This document shows positions 1 through 12,900 of a stretch of DNA of 64,000 bases, piece after piece (position 1 is the first letter of the stretch; every line of letters begins with the position of its first letter). The translations under genes were made by a program, and so were the position numbers. The notes below the pieces were generated by a model. The model made no database searches, was not told where the DNA came from, and was given only the letters and a program-made list of their open reading frames with translations. The stretch lies in assembly GCA_030159075.1 (NCBI GenBank), contig BROG01000043.1:1684001-1748000 (forward strand). Reading direction: 5' to 3'. Source of the stretch: Atrina japonica (lineage: Eukaryota > Mollusca > Bivalvia > Pterioida > Pinnidae).

Positions 1-544
1 AGTTTTGTGTGCTGCATTCTTAATACACAGAAACCCTACCTACATTTTGAAACTGTATTGTGGTGTAGCTTGTTAATACCCTAGCCCTAGGAGTTGACAT
101 TGAAATCTTTCTCTGTTAAACGGGTCAAATCTGTAAACCATGGCCCATGGGAGAAACTAATCTCAACTGATCACTACATTCAGCGGTATAACATGTAAAT
201 ACCAAAGTTTGATCTTTCTGTATACATGTAAATATTCATCTCCACTGTCAGTGTTATGTATTTCTTGACATTACAATGCAGAGTAGCATTCTTGACAGAC
301 TTTGTAACAATTGAAATACATGAAAAAAATTTAACTGACAATCATACTTGTACAATATATGAAGATTAAGATATAAAGTTAATCTCATAAAACACTAATT
401 ATAGCATGATTACCCAATAGTCAACACTGACTGACAGGTAGATCTGATCTTAATTTGGACAGGTAAATTCATGTGAAAAATGCTTCTGTCTGCCAGACAA
501 AATAATATATAAATATAAAAATATAAATGAATTAACAAAACAAT

Positions 545-740
545 ATGCACAACAACATAAAGAAAATGCACAACAATATAAAGAAAATGTACAACAACAT
601 AAAGAAAATGCACAACAACATAAAGAAAATGCACAACAACATAAACAAAATGTACAACATAAACAAAATGTACAATAACATAAACAAAATGTACAATAAC
701 ATAAACAAAATGTACAACAACAACATAAACAAAATGTTTT
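545..740 (+). repeat. Minisatellite, about 20-bp unit, about 9 copies, in GET4 intron
   Basis: The core AACATAAAGAAAATGCACAA recurs about nine times. It changes gradually to AACATAAACAAAATGTACAA in the right half, a gradient typical of local duplication with drift. Confidence 0.85.
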
Positions 741-919
741 GCATGAAATTGAATAGAAAAGTAAATAGTAAAATCAAATGTTTATTTCAGTGACTGCTAG
801 CTTAAGTCATTAGAAGTTATCTCAGCATGAAAGACGACGTACATTTGTCAACATACATTAAGTTTGATTGTACATGTACTGCACCACTACTGTAGCTATA
901 CACTAAATCATCGTTGCAG

Positions 920-998
920 GTACAAAGGTCAGAAGAAATATTCAGAGGCAATCAATTTACTGTATACTGGAGCCCTTAGACTGCTACAACTGAATCAG
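920..998 (+). CDS. GET4: GET4 exon (first in window)
   Basis: Acceptor TTGCAG at 914-919 and donor GTAAAC at 999. The first base completes an Arg codon split with the upstream exon. The reading is [20 protein letters not shown] and onward to LNQ, matching the human R-YMSQSKHTEAR-ELMYSGA region. The exon ends on a codon boundary. Confidence 0.93.
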
Positions 999-3900
999 GT
1001 AAACCAGCTTTATCGCCAACTTTTCACTCTGACTTGTAATTGTGGTGTGAAGTAAACAAGACATTCGTTCGATACATGTGGTAGTGTAGATATAATATGG
1101 AGCTACATACTTAAGTTACATGTATTGAGGGTTTCACCTTAGCTCGGTCAGTAGAGTGATTGTACTGATACACCTGTAAACCAGGGATCCAAGATTCATC
1201 TCTTGATGGAAACAATTTGTCTCTTTGAGCTTGATTTCTGTGGTATCAGATAATATAAAGGAATGTGATTATTCATGAACACCACTCAACAGATTATAGT
1301 TACATCAAGTCACAGGAGTAAGAACACCTTTTTCAATGGAGGGGTTAAGTAGCAGAGTTTTTGAAATCCGCCGGTCTTACCGGCAAAACTGGTAAATTTG
1401 ACAAAAGTCTGGTGAAATTCGTCAAATGATCGGTCCAAACGATCTGTCAATGTTTGCGTTAGCAAATCCAGTTATGTTACTTCTGTGTGTGAGCAGGTAT
1501 TTTTTATTTTTTATTTTATTAGTTCCAGATCAGTAAAAGGCTTGAACTTACGTACCATTCAATCTGTTCAAATGCGTCATTGATTCAGATAATTGTAAAA
1601 CATGGTGGCCTCGTGGCCTATCAAGTTTTCTGCTAATTTCTGTGGAAATGCTGGGTAAAACCAGATGATTTTAAATTATCAGTGCTTGAAATAAACAGGT
1701 TGTCAGATGCAACCATTTTGGTGTCTGGGCAACCAGAAGTTGATCAAAGTCTGACGAAGACAAGTAATTACTGGCCCAATATAGAACATTCGGGCGAGTG
1801 CCCCACCATCCTGCTAAATTCATGTCATGACTGTCATTTATTTTAGACAAGACACAATCCTCTTTTTGTGTTAGTATTAAAATTTGATCTTATCCACACA
1901 CAGAAATTATTACGTCTTATTATGTGAGAACCATGTGATTAAACATCGACCTGTCATGACTGATGGCGAGTATCACATACTCCTTGTGAGGTTTAAAAAT
2001 AAAAGTTGTTCATTCCCCAGAAAATGTGTTTACTCAAAAGAGCTTGTAAATGAATAGAATAGACTTCAATGCAGCTAGCAGTGGCAGGATTCCTGCGAAT
2101 TAAAACGCATTTCAGTCAAGCAAAGTAGATCTATTTTATATTTATTTACCTTCAACATTTTTAAACTAATCGTTAAAAGCTTAAACAGGGGACGTTCGAC
2201 CTAATGTTTTTATTTTCAACCGAATTCATATTTGGCCCATTGACATACATTTGTTATATCCTTTTAATGTGCATTTAAATAGTCTTTTATAACTGACTTA
2301 ATGTTTATTTTTCAATGGTGTAGGAATAATAAATTGCTGGTCCTTCTTTGTGTTTTTCTTTACTTTTTACAATGATATTTGTCCAAAATATTTGGGCTAC
2401 CACTTTATCATTTGGGCCAGTAGTTCTGATATTTTACTCACCCTTGTTTTTATTTTTCAGTAATATTTATATAAGGACCAGTAAAATTTTGCTACCACCA
2501 GTGAAATTTTGTAATTCACTGGTCAGGTTGACCAGTAAATTATTTTTCATTTCAAAACCTCTGATGTAGAATTTTATGGTGCTCTAAGTTAGTACCTCAA
2601 GCATGTCAGGTTTTCCATCTAACTCAGCTCGTACATTTCTAGACTAGAGCTCCTGATTTGTAAAATAGGTTTCCCAGATCTGCATGCATTTTATGATTCA
2701 TCTCGGTGATGTAAGTACAGAGTAGCCACATATTTAAATACATGTGTATGACATGCTCATAGTTAAATGTGTTGCCATTAGAGAGTGGATACAATATATA
2801 CATGTACAATATACATTAGTCTTAACAGACCTATACAGAGTTCCTGAAACCTTATTTTCAAGTATCAGAAATTTTAGGAAATCTGTCAGAGTACACAAAT
2901 ACATGTTATATATGTATGTATATTTCACAATTCCTTTAATTTCTTATCACATTTAAAATATAATACATGTATCTATTACTATCTAGATTATTATTATTAA
3001 TGATGTACTGTAAATGCTGTTTGCATAAATTGTTGTTTGTAAACTTCGTATTGTTATTGTTCTAGATTACTCATTTTGTAATTTTATATGCAGCCTGTTT
3101 AGTTTTATTACATGTACAATACACACTGTCTTATTTTATAGCACACAAGTGGAACAGATTTGGCTATGTTACTGGTGGATTTATTGAATCAATCAATGAC
3201 ACCTGTGTCTGATGACCTTATAGGTAAATTGTTCATCATATGCAAAAAATGTAGTTTTATTTCAAATGAAGCAGAACCAATATTGAACAACCACTTGTTT
3301 CCCGAGACCACATTTCTGACAACAACTTGGGTTATATGATCCTTTCAGTAAAACCTCTTTTAAGAACCCACCAGTTGTGAGACACCACATTTCAATGGCA
3401 GATGATGTATTCTCTGAAGACAGATATCATTGTTTAATGCAGTGTTATACAATTAGATGAGCATGTAGATTGCAATATAGACTTAATTCTCTTTAGACAG
3501 TTGTAGGTCACAAGACAATCATTTGCTCGCAAGCAGACCTTAATTTATTTGTATTTTGTGACGTTTAACCGATAGTTTCACTTGCAAATTGAGAAATAAG
3601 GACACGAGTGGGAAATAAAATGTCAGACAATTGTCATCTGTCATAAAAACATACAGTTTTCTTTTAGGGCAAGTAGTCTACAAATCTACTTGTTCCAAAT
3701 TCAATGTTACATATCTGAATATTGAATGTATTATATGCAGTTGTTTCTCAACAACGGAACAGAAAAATGAGTCACTACAAAGCACTTAGAAAAAGTGATT
3801 GAGAAAGCTTTCTGTTTAAACATTATCTAATATCTACTTTGATATTCTATATTATGTTGGATTTCTATAGTTTATATTTTTTGTGTGTGGTGATTTTATC

Positions 3901-6900
3901 TTGTTCTGTAGGATATGTTCTTAGTAACTTTCACATGTCCGACTGCAGTATGTAATTTGTAGTGGACATCCAGACATGCATGATTGTTGGGCCCTGTTTT
4001 GTCAGTCAGACAATATTGATAGCATTTTCAGTGATTCTGAACAAAGAGTACTGAAGAACTCCACTGTTCTGATGTTTATTCTGTCAAACACTCCACACTG
4101 TGAAATGTGGTGTTTATTCTGTCAAACACTCTACACTGTGAAATATGGTGTTTATTTTGTCAAACACTCTACACTGTGAAAATGATGACCAAAAACACTG
4201 ACATCAGTGTTTATCATTGACAAAAACTTAGCATGGACTATAACTTTTGAAATATAAGTAGTAGCAATGTAATATTTCACATGTACAATCCCTAGGATCA
4301 CACCTTTCAGATGGGACCATGACATTTGACCTTGATAATACAGGGTTTCCATTTGACTCGAGGTCCCAGGTTTTGACCCCCGAAATTTCACTACAACTCA
4401 ATTTTGATGTTTGACAAATAAGCCACAGGGGTCATTTTGACATTCTGTTGAGGTCACATGATATGAACACTAACTATTCTGACAAAACTGAACGGAATGG
4501 AACAAACTGAAAAAACTTAACGGGTACCGGTATTCATGATTCCTATGTAGAATATTTTTACTGAGGAGCCAAATCTAAAGTTTCTCACGGAGATGTGTAA
4601 AGCAATCGACCAATGAAATTGCGTAATTTGATAGCACATGCTTATTGACAAGCGGTCAGTTTCAAGTGGGCAGTGTAATTTAATCTCGCCTGTCTGTCAC
4701 TAAATAAACAAATCTTTTAACAAGATAAACTGGGCCTAATTATCACTGCTGATTGTTAATGAAAGTGTAGTGTCGATCCAAAGCCTGTCAGCAATTCATG
4801 TTTGTCCTCATGGTAAGATGCACGAAAGCAGTCGGCAAGTCTTAAAATAAGGGAATGAGTTTATTTATTCTATCTAAATGTTTACTGTAATAGCAAACTA
4901 ATTCTAATTTATCTTATTGTGACCTTAGATTGTTATTAGAAATATATCATCAATACCGAACACTTATGTACTTTATTCTTCGATCTTTGGCGAGTAAAAT
5001 TTGAGCGACTTTACCATGATGAGCATCTGCAAATGTCAGCGATTTTTTTCTTACTACTGTGAATTCAATGTTATCCTTTTTCCAACAATTTTTAGTGATT
5101 TAAAAGAATATTTTAGACAACAGCTTTACACCAGTTAAAAATTATCTAGCTGATTAGAATGAAGACCAAATCGATCTCCTGGGCAGTTAATCTCCTCTAC
5201 CCCCACCATCGGCCGAAATCAGCGATGTACATGTCAAACCACATAAACCACAGGTACTTGAGGATAGGAATTTGTATTTTTTTTTATTTTGTAAATTTAT
5301 TATTATTTGCATTATTACTAAAGCTATTGGTGTAATTTTATTCACTTTAGGACATAATCTAAACTGGGGGAAAACCTCAAAATAAAATTACATCAATTGC
5401 ATTGAATGATATTGCAAATAATAATAAATTAAGAGAATGAAAAAAGAAAAAATACAAATTCCTGTCCTCAAGTACCTGCGGTATGAACTATCGAGCCTAC
5501 TGCTTTTCTATTATTATTGAGTATTATATATATATATATATATATACTGCTGGAATTATGCCCAGATTTTAAAAGTTACTGTTTTGGTTAATCCCATTTA
5601 AAAAAAATGAATAACCCAAAATTGGGGCAGAATTTCTGCACCCCCCCCAAACCCCCAAAAAACAAAAATGGTTGAGACAAGTTTGATGGAACTTCAGAAA
5701 TGTCTCATGACTAACATGGAGTATGCAGAAATAACGAAGAAAATCAAGTCAACATTAAATTCAGAAATAGATTTACTCATTTTAAAAGTGTATTTTACAC
5801 ATTACACATGGTAATGCATTGTAACCCTGATTGGCTGAGCATTTGCAGGTTGTGTAGGCATTGCACCTACATTTAGTATGATTTACATAAAGTTCAGTGA
5901 AACTTGTAATTTTGGCTTTCAACTCATTATGACTCTTCAATTTTGAGTTTTGTCCCCCAGAAATTTTCACTGAGGGGTCAATGACCCTTGACTCTCAGCT
6001 TCTAGTAGAAATGCTGTAATTTTATTTGACCCACTTCTTTCTCAAAATTTCTGAGATGCAATGCTGCCAGCCAACAGCTGTGTTGTCTCATGATAATGCT
6101 TGTTAATATACATGTATGTATTAAATTTTCTGATATGATCACATTGATTTTACTTTGCAGATAAACTAGTTACTCTGTTTAAAACTATACACCCAGACAG
6201 TCAAGAGAGACAGAACTTTATGATAGCTGCAATACGATGGTCCATGAAAGTAGATTCAGATCATAAAAGAGGTCATCCAGATTTACATCAAAAATTTGGT
6301 TTATCATTCTGGAAAGGTGTGTATGAATGTTTTACTCCATACATTTACCATTTTTATACCCTGGTATACAGGAATTATCATATCTATGTTTGTCTTCCTT
6401 GGACACATTAAATAACCTGAATAACTCCAATGATAGCTCCAATAATAACTCCAATGATAAATCCAATGATGATCTGACATTGTCACTTTTTCACTTTTCT
6501 GTCCTTTTCATATTTAAAGGCCCATGACCAGCAGGTTATGCTTAACAAGGTTGTTAATTTTGTTTTAAATGATCATGTGCTTTGCAAAATGCATATATAA
6601 ACTTATATCTTTTTATTAATTAGGCTTCTAAGTTATTCCCTGTTTTCTAGTAATTTTAGTTTGAAGATTAAAAAATGATTTTTACTCGTAACGACAATAA
6701 ATACAAATGGAGTTGCATAATATTCAAAGCATCCTCAAATGAATAAGTTCAACATATGGGTTACGGTCATATCGTACCCATCGCAACTCGTACCCATGTT
6801 TTAGCTGTCCATCGATTAACTCACTGGTGCCCATCACCTGTTTGATTGTAGAATTATTTATGAAGGTATATGTGTGCTTACCAACTATGTAATTACCACA

Positions 6901-9900
6901 ATGCCATTTGGTATTGAAATGTCATACAACTATCTGTGGAAATGAATTGGCTTCAGAATTACTTCGCTGACAGAGGTATTGTCCAATTCTTAAAACATGG
7001 CAGGGAGGATTGACCTTTTGATTTTTCTATCTTCATAAAAATTTATCTGGAAAACGTAATTTTTCCTACTGGTGTGGGTCAAAAGACCTGTTTGGAGTTG
7101 ATCCTTTCTGCTACATTTTATCATAATAGTATGCAACTTCAGAGAAAAAATGCAGGCAGCACCACTTCCGTTTAAACATTTTATCTTATATATGACCTGG
7201 AATCTAGATACCATGCAGTGCTAGATGCCAGATTTGAAAAGCAGCCTGCAATAAAGTGATGACACTTATAGTCGTTACAAGAAAGAGTTCCAACATCTAT
7301 CAATAATTAAATCCTAGGAGAAGAACTGATCATGAAACAAGATATCATTGGATGTTGTCAATGTAAATATTATGAAACAGGAAGTGATCTTGCCTGACAT
7401 TCTGTTGAGGTCACATGATATGAACACTAACTATTTAGACAAAACTGAACGGAATGGAACAAACTGAAAAAACGTAACGGGTAACGATTCCTACATAGAA
7501 TAATGATCGAGCCTGGGTAGTTTTTCTATGTGCTTGAGAACTATGTCATTGGTGTAACCATAATTCTTACGTTATTGTGTACAAATCAGTAAAACGATGG
7601 GTACGACTCTTCCAATTGTTTTGGTTACGAGTCAGTCAACCGTAGGCATGACTTGGCCAAAGTGGATATGAGTTGAGATGGGCACGAATTGAGATGGGTC
7701 CGAGTTTACCAACATTCCACAAAGAAGTAAACATTTTACCATACAGGGTGGAAATAAACAAAACACAAAGGACAGAAAAAAGGGAGATTGAATTGATAAA
7801 GAAATTGTGCTGTGCGTTTAGGAAGAGAAATGGAGTGTTGAAATTCTGTAAGGAAGGAAATAAAGCTGAAAACAAATTATTGATTCGGCTATTTATATAA
7901 CATTTCTGTTCAATCGTGGAATCTCAAACTGGTCTGAGAATACCAACACTTTCTTTTGTTTTTAGCTCACCTGAACCAATGGTTCAAGTGAGCTTATCTG
8001 ATTGTCTTTTGTCCATCGTCTGTCTGTCCATAAACTTCTTTCTTTGATTTTCTCCCCTATTATTCATTACGATGCAATTTATCGGAGAATTTTTTACGAT
8101 ATTTCATGGTGGGTTATTTAAACAGTCATGGGTCTTTAATTTTTTGATATTTTAAACATCCAAGTTTAAATACCGTAAGATTTGTAAAATTGTGTTTGAT
8201 ATTTGTATCAAGCTTTACGAAATACTTGAATGAAAAAGTTCAATTTTTCTTTTCAGAAAAAAATTATGTACAAGCCAGGTATCATCTACTTCATTCCAGG
8301 GATGGGAAGAGTTTTGCCACAATGTTGATAGAATATCATGTTTCTAGGGGTTATAGTTCAGAGGCTGATCTATTTATAACACAAGCGGTTTTACAGTAAG
8401 TTCTACAATATAAAGCAGAATTTTTCTGTGAGTTGATATTGATAACTTATCCACCTCTGAAAAGCTTTGGACTCTCCTCCAAAGCAATGATATGGACTTG
8501 TCCATTGTATCTGTATCACCCCTTTAAATAGCAACCTTAGTTATAAATTTAAAGTGATCTAGATTGCTTAATATTGTGATTCTTGTTGAGCTAATTAATC
8601 AGTTTAAATTATCTGAATATCTTACTTGTGTCAAAAGTTATGTCCATTTAAAGTTTGGAAAATCTGGTCATTCTTTTGAATTTTTTTACTACACAAGGAA
8701 GCTGACGCATCATGGAACCGTTGACGACCACATTGTCAGTTTTATTCATGTAATTTCACTTGAAATATTTTGCTAAACTTATGCACCAAGCATGATTTTT
8801 TTTATGCTGAATCCCATTTCTGAAGTTAAAAAACTGTTATGGCCACTCCTTTGTAGTAGAGATTGAACAAAAATGCAAAAAATAGTGTGTTGTGGAACCG
8901 TGGATGAACACATTTTCATTTTTTTTCCTTTAATATCTAAATTTGATTAATTCCAAATTGAGACTTTAAAACAACAAACATTAAAATTTGATTAATTCCA
9001 GTGCGTTATTGATAGTTGGGGTTGGTATTTTAAAAACAATAGACTCTTCTTCAAAATAATGACATGGACTTGTTCATTGCGTTTGTATCCACCCCTGAAA
9101 AGCAATGGACTTTTCTTCAAAGCGGTGCCATTGGCATGCCTTTTGTGTATTTAGGGATGGATGTAATCTTAATTGTCTTGCAGATGACTGGATTCTGTTT
9201 GTCATTGATCTCTTCCAGTAATTGATTAAAACCACAATCACGATCAACGACTCTATAATTTGATGTCCATTGTATGTTTAGTATTACTTTAATATTAAGA
9301 CTGATTTACTTGAGAATTCCTGAAAACTTCAACAGCTCTATAATGACTATTGCCATCTCACAGAATATTCAATGCCACCCTCCCTCCGAAAAAAAATTCT
9401 TTAAATAAGAAAATTTGTGGAAATATATAGCTTGCAAACAAAAAAAGGTGAATAAGTCATGTGTTACAATATAGTAACCTCACTGTGCAGTTTTGATAGT
9501 AACATATTAGCCTAATTTGCAATATTCACTGGTCAGTTTTGCACTTTAGTGTTAGCAGCCTTTACAGTGTTTATTATTTGTTGATGTTAAAGTATTTTTC
9601 TATATTTAGGTTCTTGTGTTTACAAAATAAAGATACAGCCCAGATTGTGTTTATTACATACACAAAGGAACATCCAGAAGTTGAAGATGGTCCGCCATTT
9701 TTAAAGCCATTGTTAAACTTTGTTTGGTTTTTACTACTAGCACTAGATGGGTGAGTATTCTATACATTTTATTTTTTGTGTGATTTTAATCCGAAGGGGT
9801 GAAAAGAACTTTTGAGTTCTTTAATTCTGAGAAGAAAAAAATATCATACACCATTTTCTTTAGACTTCATTATTACAGATCTGATACAGATGTTCCGTAT

Positions 9901-12900
9901 ACCTGGACATTTTCAACCCTGGTTATTTTCAACATTTTAGGACAAAATCATATTTCTCCTATAAATTGCCTTGAATCACCATAGTCTCAATTATCACATG
10001 TATGTCTGTACTGCAGTTATTTAGCTTGTAAATTTCTCTCATTTAAGAATGAAAATTGTAAAAATTAAACAAGAGCGAATATTTACAAGTATACAGTACG
10101 GTACATATAACTTCTGTCATAAGTATAACCTGAAAGTGCAGGGCTTGAAATTAGCACTGATCCACTAGTCTGTGATGCGTCAGTAGATTTCTCATCTGTA
10201 CTGGCCATATTGTCCAGTAAACAAAATAAATGTAGAGTGACAGTGCTCTTTTCAATAAATGTTACATGTATGAAAATCTTACACAAAAATCTATCTCATC
10301 TTTAATACAAACTGAAAATATCCTGTCTTGTCCCCATATCTTAGGCCAAGTAAAAAATATTTGTGGTTCTCAGACATCGCTGCACGCAAAAAGAAATCGC
10401 CGATAAAACCATTTTATTCACATTTCATAAAAAAATTGCTGCCGCTTGGCAAGTAAACATGTCAGTCATTTCAAAAGGCTTAAGTTTCGAAAATGATCCA
10501 TTTTCTTCTATTTGTAGTTCAAAATGCATTTCTAAAACCCAATTAGAAACTAAAATATTTATTTTATTGACAATTCAACATGTAAATCTTTACCTCATGC
10601 CCAAAAATGTCACAGAACACATCATGTGTTTTCTGCTGTTGCTTGCAGTTTATGGAGGCAGTGGAAGTTGGGTTTTAAATGAAAGAACCGATACCGAACA
10701 GAACTGAATTTCAGGATGTGTTAAAATGATGATACATATAACACTACATAGGTGAATGATAAAAGTAAAATTAGTTACTGTAATTAAAAGCTTTAATGAA
10801 ATGCATAAAAATGGATAGCTATTGTTTTCAAAAATGAAATTTGGGGAATTTGCATTGATTTTTAGATACATAGTAGTTACATTTTGTACAGCTTTGTAAA
10901 ATAGTACTGATAATGATTGATGACAATTACAATGATTTTTATGTTTTGGTAAATATATAATCTTTTAGCTATTTTATATTTTTGTTGATATTTCAGTTTT
11001 AAAACTAAGTGAACAAGACAATCACACAACTTTTTGTTACAATTTATTGAAGGTCTCAGTAAAAGACATTTTTTTTGTTACATAAAGTCTTCTTATTTTC
11101 TTGCCTTCATGGTATATAAACAATGATTTGGAAATAAAAAATAAAAATAAAATACCTACCTACCTTGCCCATTTTGGAAGGCTAATTGTCTGAGAACCAG
11201 AATATTTTTTACATGGCCTTAGAGATGGTTATTTTGTATCTAAATATATCGTAGAATTATTTCATTTGAGTTATTTGTGGACCAGTAGAAGTCTGAAGTG
11301 GCTAGTAGATTTTTTATGCTACTGGCCCTGTGGGGGTCACTTGTGAAAAACATTACGGTAATTTCAAGCCCTGGAGTGTGATAATTTATGTTATTTAATA
11401 CTGTGGCTTAAATACATGTATTATCCTTTAAGGAATCCCATCAAATTTGATTGTTATTGTACTATAAAATATATCTGTTACTGGTAATAGAGAAAATATA
11501 CAAGTAATAAGCAATAACCAAGTAAAGGGAATAAAAAAAGATCAAAAACATTTGAGAAGTTTAATTACCAAATTCATAGTTATGAATGCTGCATTAGAAT
11601 TAGTTAACAGTCTCCTGTCGGTGAAATGAGGGGGGAAGGGGTGTTATAGATTTTGTGTGCATCCTTTGGTCCTTTATGGTTAAAGTTTTGTAATTACTCC
11701 GTATTAACTAAATAATGATTCTACAGGTAGGAGACATGTATTGATTCATCAATACTCTCAAAGTGATTAGTTTGTCCTCTATATGTGAAACTGGTGGAGT
11801 GGGATTACAGGTTTTGTTTACAGTCATTCAGTTAAGGTTTAAATTAATGTTTTGTAATTGCTCACCATTCACTTATGAATGGTTTCACATGATGTGGACA
11901 TGTATTGTGTCATCAATACTCAGAATGCTTGTTTATGTTGTTTTAAGTTGGTGTGTTATGTTCAACATTGTTCAACTCATTAAATAATTATGATAAATAT
12001 AATTTAACACAAAAATTGAAATCTGTACTTATTACTTGACGATGGGTGGCTGTTACTTTATGTAAGGTATTGAATGGAACATTTTAACACATCCCATATC
12101 CCTATGTTGAAATTTCAGGTAAATGCATAAACACCATTATGGAAAATACTCCCCTATCATACATTGTCTCATGTTTTGTAGGGGGAAAGTTGCTGTGTTC
12201 TCAATATTATGTGAAAAGTATGAAGCATCAATAAAAAGAGATCCGTCGTATAAAGAGGTTTGTCACATTTTGTCATTCAAAGGGTTTTTTTGTGTCACAA
12301 AAAGGTTTGTATAATGTCACATTAAAAGGAATGTTTCATTATGACACAGAGTGGTGCTATGTCTCAAGTTCCAAGTTTACTGTCTGACGACATTCCTGAA
12401 TGATTGCTCTTGTGGTTTCATGTGGCTGAATCAGGGCTCTACAACAGATTTCAAATTACTCTCCAATTTACCAGTAAACTAAAATTTGGTTGCCACCAGA
12501 AATGTTTACTGGCCACAATTTTTTTTACATACTCTATTTTCATTTTGCCTAATAGAATGAAATATAACAGTAATGTTCCTTAGATTTACAGACTTTTAGT
12601 GAAACATTCAGTATCACCAGTTCAGTTCAGGAGTAGGCATAATGGTTTAAACTTTCTGAATGACATTTCTTCTTGAGCAATTGTATACATTCAGTATTGC
12701 ATTTAATTTTCAATTCCAGTTCAATTTTTTCAGATTGTTTTTCAAATTTTCAAATGTTTGTAGAACCCCCCAACTGCAAAAGACTAAGAGCTCTCAGAGT
12801 GTGTAGAAAAAAACTAGAAAAGCAGCTTACATGTACACTTCTCATGTTTGTTATGACTCGTTATCGTTTCTTTTTTTTAATTTCTTCATCACAGTCACAA

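Noticed and set aside
1132..1200. tRNA gene
   Set aside because: A/B-box-like words only; the acceptor and arm pairing of a tRNA is lacking.
4439..7503. Direct repeats as LTRs of a retrotransposon
   Set aside because: A conserved GET4 exon lies between them and there is no primer-binding site, polypurine tract or pol sequence.
10363..10707. 114-codon ORF as a transposase or host exon
   Set aside because: It starts within a transposon terminus, has no recognised motif, and lies in a non-autonomous element.
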